Of a DNA stretch of 10,111 nt, positions 6,467-10,111 are shown piece by piece. The notes below the pieces were generated by a model. It worked only from the letters and a program-made list of their open reading frames with translations, was not told the DNA's origin and ran no database searches. Source of the stretch: RECO01 sp050485385 (GTDB lineage Bacteria; Pseudomonadota; Alphaproteobacteria; Geminicoccales; Geminicoccaceae); assembly GCA_050485385.1 (NCBI GenBank), contig JBJHBG010000141.1, positions 1 through 10,111 on the forward strand, read 5' to 3'. Both the position numbers and the translations under genes were made by a program. Position 1 is the stretch's first letter. Each line of letters starts with the position of its first letter.

Positions 6467-6495
6467 CTTGTGCGGCGGAGCGCCGCTTCCCACAT
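6467..6495 (+). promoter_or_regulatory. Candidate RpoH (heat-shock sigma) promoter for clpB
   Basis: CTTGTG at 6467-6472, a 17-base gap, then CCACAT at 6490-6495. This resembles the alphaproteobacterial RpoH pattern CTTGAA-N16/17-CCATAT: the CTTG core and CCAnAT are present, while the two As after CTTG are not. It lies just after the DUF1810 stop and would start transcription about 70 bases before the clpB ATG. clpB is a classical RpoH target, which makes the match more plausible. Confidence 0.45.
6472..6486. other. Small GC hairpin inside the clpB promoter candidate
   Basis: GCGGCG, loop GAG, CGCCGC: a perfect six-base-pair stem immediately after the DUF1810 stop and inside the spacer of the RpoH-like promoter. 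It could be a weak terminator for the upstream gene or an operator-like palindrome, or it could be chance at this GC content. No U-tract follows. Confidence 0.35.
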
Positions 6496-6572
6496 CCTCA
6501 GGGGAAGGCACGGATGCCGCTTCAGGGTCCGCGCGGAGGACGCTCGCCAAGTTGGGGGCAAGGAGAGATCGC

Positions 6573-9170
6573 ATGCAGTTCGAGACCTATACCGACCGCG
6601 CCAAGGGGTTCATCCAGTCGGCGCAAGGGGTGGCGTTGCGGGAAGGGCACCCGCAGCTCTTGCCCGTTCATCTGCTGAAGGTGCTGCTCGATGACGAGCA
6701 AGGCTTTGCTGCCAGTCTGATCCAGACGGCTGGTGGCGATGGCCGCCTCGCGCGCGCGCAGGTCGAGCAGGCCCTGAAGAAGCTGCCGCAGGTGCAGGGC
6801 CCTGGTGCCAGCGGCCCCAGCCTTTCGCCGACCCTCGCCCGCGTCTTCGCCAACGCCGAGGCGGCCGCCAAGAAGGCGGGCGACGCCTTCGTCACGGTCG
6901 AGCGGCTGTTGTTGGCGCTGTCGCTCGGCAAGGACGACGAGGCGGGCAAGGTGCTGGCGGCGGCGGGCGTCACCCCGCAAAAGCTCGAGCAGGCGATCCA
7001 GGCGGTGCGCAAGGGCAAGACCGCACAGAGCGCCGGTGCCGAGGAGAGCTATCAGGCGCTGGAGAAGTACACCCGCGACTTCACGGCATTGGCCCGCGAC
7101 GGCAAGCTCGACCCCGTCATCGGCCGCGACGAGGAAATCCGCCGCGTCATCCAGGTCCTCTCCCGCCGGACCAAGAACAACCCGGTGCTGATCGGCGAAC
7201 CCGGCGTCGGCAAGACCGCCATCGCCGAGGGCCTGGCCCTGCGCATCGTCAACGGCGACGTGCCGGAGAGCCTGAAGGACCGGCGCCTGTTGGCGCTCGA
7301 CCTCGGTGCGCTGATCGCCGGCTCCAAGTACCGCGGCGAGTTCGAGGAGCGCTTGAAGGCGCTCTTGCAGGAGATCAGCCACTCCGAGGGCGAGATCGTC
7401 CTCTTCATCGACGAGCTGCACACGCTCGTGGGTGCGGGCAAGGCCGAAGGGGCGATGGACGCCTCCAACATGCTGAAGCCGGCGCTCGCCCGCGGCGAGT
7501 TGCACTGTGTGGGTGCGACCACGCTCGACGAGTACAGGAAGCACGTCGAGAAGGACGCGGCCCTTGCCCGGCGCTTCCAGCCCGTGTTCGTGCAGCAGCC
7601 GAGCGTCGAGGACACGGTTTCCATCCTGCGCGGCCTCAAGGAGAAGTACGAGGTCCACCACGGCGTGCGCATCGCCGACGGCGCCATCGTCGCGGCGGCG
7701 ACCCTGTCGGATCGCTACATCACCGACCGCTTCCTCCCCGACAAGGCGATCGACCTCGTCGACGAGGCGGCGGCCAGGAAGCGCATGGCCATCGACAGCA
7801 AGCCCGAGGACATCGACGAACTCGACCGCCGCATCCTCCAGCTCCAGATCGAGCGCGAGGCGTTGAAGAAGGAGACCGACGACGCCTCCAAGTCGCGCCT
7901 CGGCCGGCTGGAGACGGAGCTGGCCGAGCTCGAGCAGGAGAGTGCCGAAAAGACCGCCGCCTGGCAGGCCGACAAGAACCGGCTCGCCAGCGTGCAGGAC
8001 CTGAAGGACCAGCTCGACAAGGCGCGGACCGAACTCGCCCAAGCGCAGCGGCAGGGCAATCTCGGCCGTGCCGGTGAACTCGCCTACGGCACCATCCCCG
8101 AGCTGGAAAAGAAGCTGAAGGAGGCCGAGGCCGCCGAGGCGCACGGGCTCAAGGACGAGGCCGTGGTCGCCGAGGACATCGCCGGCGTGGTCTCGCGCTG
8201 GACCGGCGTGCCGGTCGACAAGATGCTGGAGGGCGAACGCGAGAAGCTGTTGCAGATGGAAGAGCAGCTCCGCCGCCGCGTCGTCGGTCAGGAGGCGGCC
8301 CTCGCCGCCGTCTCGACCGCCGTCCGCCGCGCCCGCGCCGGATTGCAGGACCCGCACCGGCCGATCGGCTCGTTCCTGTTCCTCGGCCCTACCGGCGTCG
8401 GCAAGACCGAACTGACCAAGTCTCTCGCGGCGTTCCTGTTCGACGACGAGCACGCGCTGATCCGCATCGACATGTCGGAGTACATGGAGAAGCACTCGGT
8501 GGCGCGGCTGATCGGCGCCCCTCCGGGCTATGTCGGCTACGACGAGGGCGGTGCCCTGACCGAGGCGGTGCGCCGCCGGCCCTACCAGGTGATCCTGTTC
8601 GACGAGATCGAAAAGGCACACCCGGACGTGTTCAACGTGCTGCTCCAGGTGCTCGACGACGGAAGGCTCACCGACGGCCAGGGCCGCACGGTGAACTTCT
8701 CCAACACCGTCATCGTCATGACCTCGAACCTGGGGGCGGAGTTCCTGGCGGCGCTGCCCGACGGCGCTGCGGCCGAGGACGCGCGGGCCGAGGTGATGGA
8801 GGTGGTGCGCGCCAGCTTCCGCCCCGAGTTCCTCAACCGGCTCGACGAGATCATCCTCTTCAACCGGCTGGGCAAAGCGGACATGGGCGGCATCGTCGAC
8901 ATCCAGCTGCAGCGGCTGGAAAAGCTGCTCGCGAGCCGCGAGATCGGCCTGGACGTCACGCCCGCGGCCCGCGCCTGGCTGGCCGAAGCCGGCTACGACC
9001 CGGTCTACGGCGCAAGGCCGCTGCGCCGCCTGATCCAAAAGCGCGTCCAGGATCCGCTCGCCGAACTCATCCTCGCCGGCAACCTCCCCGACCGCCACAC
9101 CGCCCTGGTCGACCGCGGCGAGGACGGGCTGGTCGTGCAGGCCAAGAGCGAGGCGGCGCAGGCGGCCTGA
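6573..9170 (+). CDS. clpB: ATP-dependent protein disaggregase ClpB
   Basis: ClpB is a hexameric cytoplasmic AAA+ machine that, with DnaK/DnaJ/GrpE, pulls polypeptides out of aggregates after heat or other stress. The 865-residue product is full length for the family (E. coli 857). In order: N-terminal Clp repeat domain (about 1-145, FETYTDRAKGFIQSAQ); AAA-1 with Walker A GEPGVGKT at 208-215, Walker B VLFIDE and pore loop GSKYRGEFEERLK; the coiled-coil middle domain (about 410-525, ending before VVAEDIAGVVSRWTG); AAA-2 with Walker A GPTGVGKT at 605-612, pore loop GAPPGYVGYDEGG, Walker B VILFDEIEKAHPD, sensor-1 MTSNLGAE, and arginine finger/sensor-2 segments FRPEFLNRLDE and GARPLRRLIQ. The middle domain separates it from ClpA, ClpC and ClpX. 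ATG at 6573 has AAGGAG seven bases before it. Heat-shock control is likely. Strong hairpins follow the stop. Confidence 0.98.
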   Translation: MQFETYTDRAKGFIQSAQGVALREGHPQLLPVHLLKVLLDDEQGFAASLIQTAGGDGRLARAQVEQALKKLPQVQGPGASGPSLSPTLARVFANAEAAAKKAGDAFVTVERLLLALSLGKDDEAGKVLAAAGVTPQKLEQAIQAVRKGKTAQSAGAEESYQALEKYTRDFTALARDGKLDPVIGRDEEIRRVIQVLSRRTKNNPVLIGEPGVGKTAIAEGLALRIVNGDVPESLKDRRLLALDLGALIAGSKYRGEFEERLKALLQEISHSEGEIVLFIDELHTLVGAGKAEGAMDASNMLKPALARGELHCVGATTLDEYRKHVEKDAALARRFQPVFVQQPSVEDTVSILRGLKEKYEVHHGVRIADGAIVAAATLSDRYITDRFLPDKAIDLVDEAAARKRMAIDSKPEDIDELDRRILQLQIEREALKKETDDASKSRLGRLETELAELEQESAEKTAAWQADKNRLASVQDLKDQLDKARTELAQAQRQGNLGRAGELAYGTIPELEKKLKEAEAAEAHGLKDEAVVAEDIAGVVSRWTGVPVDKMLEGEREKLLQMEEQLRRRVVGQEAALAAVSTAVRRARAGLQDPHRPIGSFLFLGPTGVGKTELTKSLAAFLFDDEHALIRIDMSEYMEKHSVARLIGAPPGYVGYDEGGALTEAVRRRPYQVILFDEIEKAHPDVFNVLLQVLDDGRLTDGQGRTVNFSNTVIVMTSNLGAEFLAALPDGAAAEDARAEVMEVVRASFRPEFLNRLDEIILFNRLGKADMGGIVDIQLQRLEKLLASREIGLDVTPAARAWLAEAGYDPVYGARPLRRLIQKRVQDPLAELILAGNLPDRHTALVDRGEDGLVVQAKSEAAQAA

Positions 9171-9190
9171 GGCAAAGGTGAGAGGAAGGT

Positions 9191-9213
9191 TCGGGGGGCT
9201 TTTGGCCCCCCGA
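9191..9213. terminator. Hairpin after clpB, probable terminator
   Basis: TCGGGGGGC (9191-9199) and GCCCCCCGA (9205-9213) form a perfect nine-pair stem around the loop TTTTG, 20 bases after the clpB stop. The stem is very stable. There is no downstream U-tract, the Ts being in the loop, so intrinsic termination is probable from position rather than proven. It could also serve the transposase remnant on the other strand. Confidence 0.65.
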
Positions 9214-9219
9214 GCGCCC

Positions 9220-9240
9220 AGCGACGGCATTGCCGTCGCT
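9220..9240. repeat. Perfect short palindrome, REP-like
   Basis: Arms AGCGACGGC (9220-9228) and GCCGTCGCT (9232-9240) pair perfectly around ATT, seven bases after the previous hairpin. The right end touches the TGA of the transposase remnant (9240-9242 on the reverse strand). The core GCGACG...CGTCGC is shared with the palindrome at 9784-9807, suggesting a family of short palindromic repeats. Confidence 0.5.
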
Positions 9241-10011
9241 CAACGGTCCTCTTGACCTCCTTGGCTGACGAGCAGCTGGATCGTGTCCCAGGGCCTACCG
9301 CCCTGATTGCGGTAGCCGAGATGAGGTCGGCTTGGAGGGCGTCGACGCTGTCGTAGAAGGTCTCGCGCATCTTGGGCTCGAAGACCTCCTCCAGGACGGT
9401 GCCGTTGAAGCGCTCGACGAAGCCGTTGGCGCGCGGCCGGCCGACCTTGGTCTCGCGGTGCTCGATGTCGTTGAGGGCCAGGTAGAGCTCGTAGGGATGG
9501 CGCTCGGTGCCGCAGAACTCGCGGCCATTGTCGGTGAGCACGGCTTGCACCGGCAGGTCCAGTTCGGCGTAGAACGGCAGCACGTCGTTGTGCAGCACGG
9601 CCACCGCGGCTTCCGGCTGCTTGGAGACGTGCAGAAAGCCGAAGGCGTAGGAGCCGAAGGTGTCGACCACCGCGTGCAGGTAGACCCGTCCCAGGCCCTC
9701 GGGCGTGCCGACCATGAAGGTGTCGGCGGAGAGCAGTTCGCCGGGCCGGCTGCTCTCGACGTGCCGCTCCGTGGTCCCGGGGCCCCCGCGACGCTGGCGT
9801 CGCGGGGTGGGAAGCAGGGATCGAGCTTCTCCAGGAACGCCGCCTGCTCCGGGCTCAGTTCGATGACCCGCTCGGCGAGGTCCGTCTCCAAGGCCAGCCA
9901 CCGCTGCGAGCGGGTGCCGAGCCCCTTGTCGTTGAGGATCTCCTGGATGGTGATCGCCGACACGCGGCGCCCTTCCAAGGCCAAGAGGGCACCTCGAAAA
10001 ACCTCTTGATC
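9240..10011 (-). pseudogene. Broken IS481-like (rve-fold) transposase gene
   Basis: Remnant of a DDE transposase with a retroviral-integrase-type core, most like IS481 elements. The pieces lie in three reading frames. From 10011 to about 9811: FRGALLALEGRRVSAITIQE through LSPEQAAFLEKLDPCF. From about 9772 to 9326: ERHVESSRPGELLSADTFMVG, YLHAVVDTFGSYAFGFLHVS, VLTDNGREFCGTERHPYELY, VGRPRANGFVERFNGTVLEE, SVDALQADL. From 9323 to 9240: HLGYRNQGGRPWDTIQLL, then a stop. The catalytic triad Asp, Asp, Glu is still there (SADTF, LTDNG, GFVERFNG). The first frame change is a 38-base palindromic insertion between DPCF and ERHVES. The second is an internal deletion that fuses QADL out of frame to HLGYRN, removing the usual stretch that includes HYNTERP. 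The N-terminal helix-turn-helix part is also missing. A single intact ORF cannot be read, so it should be inactive. Confidence 0.85.
9773..9810. repeat. 38-base palindrome-bearing insertion in the transposase gene
   Basis: Compared with the expected junction LDPCF-xERHVES of this transposase family, 38 extra bases are present, shifting the frame by two. The insert contains arms CCCCGCGACGC (9784-9794) and GCGTCGCGGGG (9797-9807), a perfect 11-pair stem with a two-base loop, preceded by GGTCCCGGGG. No clear target duplication is visible. The insertion boundaries are inferred from the remembered family consensus and could be off by a base or two. Confidence 0.55.
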
Positions 10012-10058
10012 GCAGGCCGTTGGCGTGAGTCGATGGTCATGACGAGCGGGAGAGCGGC

Positions 10059-10111
10059 ATGGCGGGTCAGCGGGGTTTCTTCGACGTCGACGAGCGGCTG
10101 GCGGCGTTGAG
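10059..10111 (+). CDS. Transposase, IS5-like, N-terminal fragment (runs off window)
   Basis: Only the first 17 codons are in the window: ATG then AGQRGFFDVDERLAAL. The motif GFFD-hD-ERL-xL at the extreme N-terminus is typical of a group of IS5-family transposases (often continuing SxxGDPLERL...VDFExFR). GGGAGA lies six bases or so before the ATG and acts as a good ribosome-binding site. It faces away from the broken rve transposase, whose N-terminal region is missing, so this element probably inserted into or replaced the start of that gene. The left inverted repeat should lie between about 10012 and 10058, but I cannot identify it without the other end. Too short to tell whether it is intact. 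Confidence 0.6.
   Translation, partial: MAGQRGFFDVDERLAAL

Noticed and set aside
6522..9230. A 902-codon open frame on the reverse strand, opposite clpB
   Set aside because: The forward frame is unmistakably ClpB. Long antisense frames are common under GC-rich genes, and the translation has no family resemblance.
9005..9239. C-terminal extension of the transposase frame into clpB (stop at 9005)
   Set aside because: After the deletion the frame continues by chance through the hairpins and antisense to clpB. The true tail, GYRNQGGRPWDTI, is in another frame and stops at 9240.
1..10111. CRISPR array, tRNA, rRNA, toxin-antitoxin or phage genes
   Set aside because: No regularly spaced repeats, no tRNA-like cloverleaf and no matching proteins were seen when reading both strands by eye.

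Overview
The base composition is strongly GC-rich and the protein sequences (SmpB, a PldB-like hydrolase, a tandem universal stress protein, a DUF1810 protein, ClpB, a CHASE3 chemoreceptor) look alphaproteobacterial. The tail of dapA followed directly by smpB fits Rhodospirillales or related orders. This placement is inference from protein style and gene order; there is no rRNA or other phylogenetic marker to fix it.

Layout, left to right. (1) 1-1726, forward: the 3' end of dapA (lysine and peptidoglycan precursor synthesis), smpB (trans-translation) and a lysophospholipase-like alpha/beta hydrolase whose GTG start overlaps the smpB stop. (2) 1733-3049, reverse: a UMF1/Atg22-type major facilitator transporter, convergent with the hydrolase and only six bases from it. 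(3) 3050-3410: a gene-poor divergent intergenic region with a possible 11-codon leader ORF and repeat-like sequence. (4) 3411-5051, forward: a CHASE3-HAMP methyl-accepting chemotaxis protein. (5) A long hairpin (5076-5115) separates it from a convergent tandem-domain universal stress protein on the reverse strand (5128-5955). (6) Forward again: a DUF1810 gene (6043-6465) and the disaggregase gene clpB (6573-9170), with an RpoH-like promoter candidate between them. (7) 9171-10111: two strong hairpins, then mobile-element debris. On the reverse strand is an IS481-like rve transposase gene broken by a palindromic insertion and an internal deletion. At the right edge, on the forward strand, is the 5' end of an IS5-like transposase gene.

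The chromosomal part is mostly housekeeping and stress functions: stalled-ribosome rescue (SmpB), protein disaggregation (ClpB), universal stress response, and sensing. These genes share a theme but, apart from dapA-smpB-hydrolase, do not look like one operon. The tiling is tight except for the 3050-3410 gap.

I found no CRISPR array, tRNA, rRNA, toxin-antitoxin pair, defence island or biosynthetic cluster, and nothing that convincingly amounts to a new biological system. The most interesting material is at the right end, where short palindromes sharing GCGACG...CGTCGC arms occur both beside clpB and inside the dead transposase gene.
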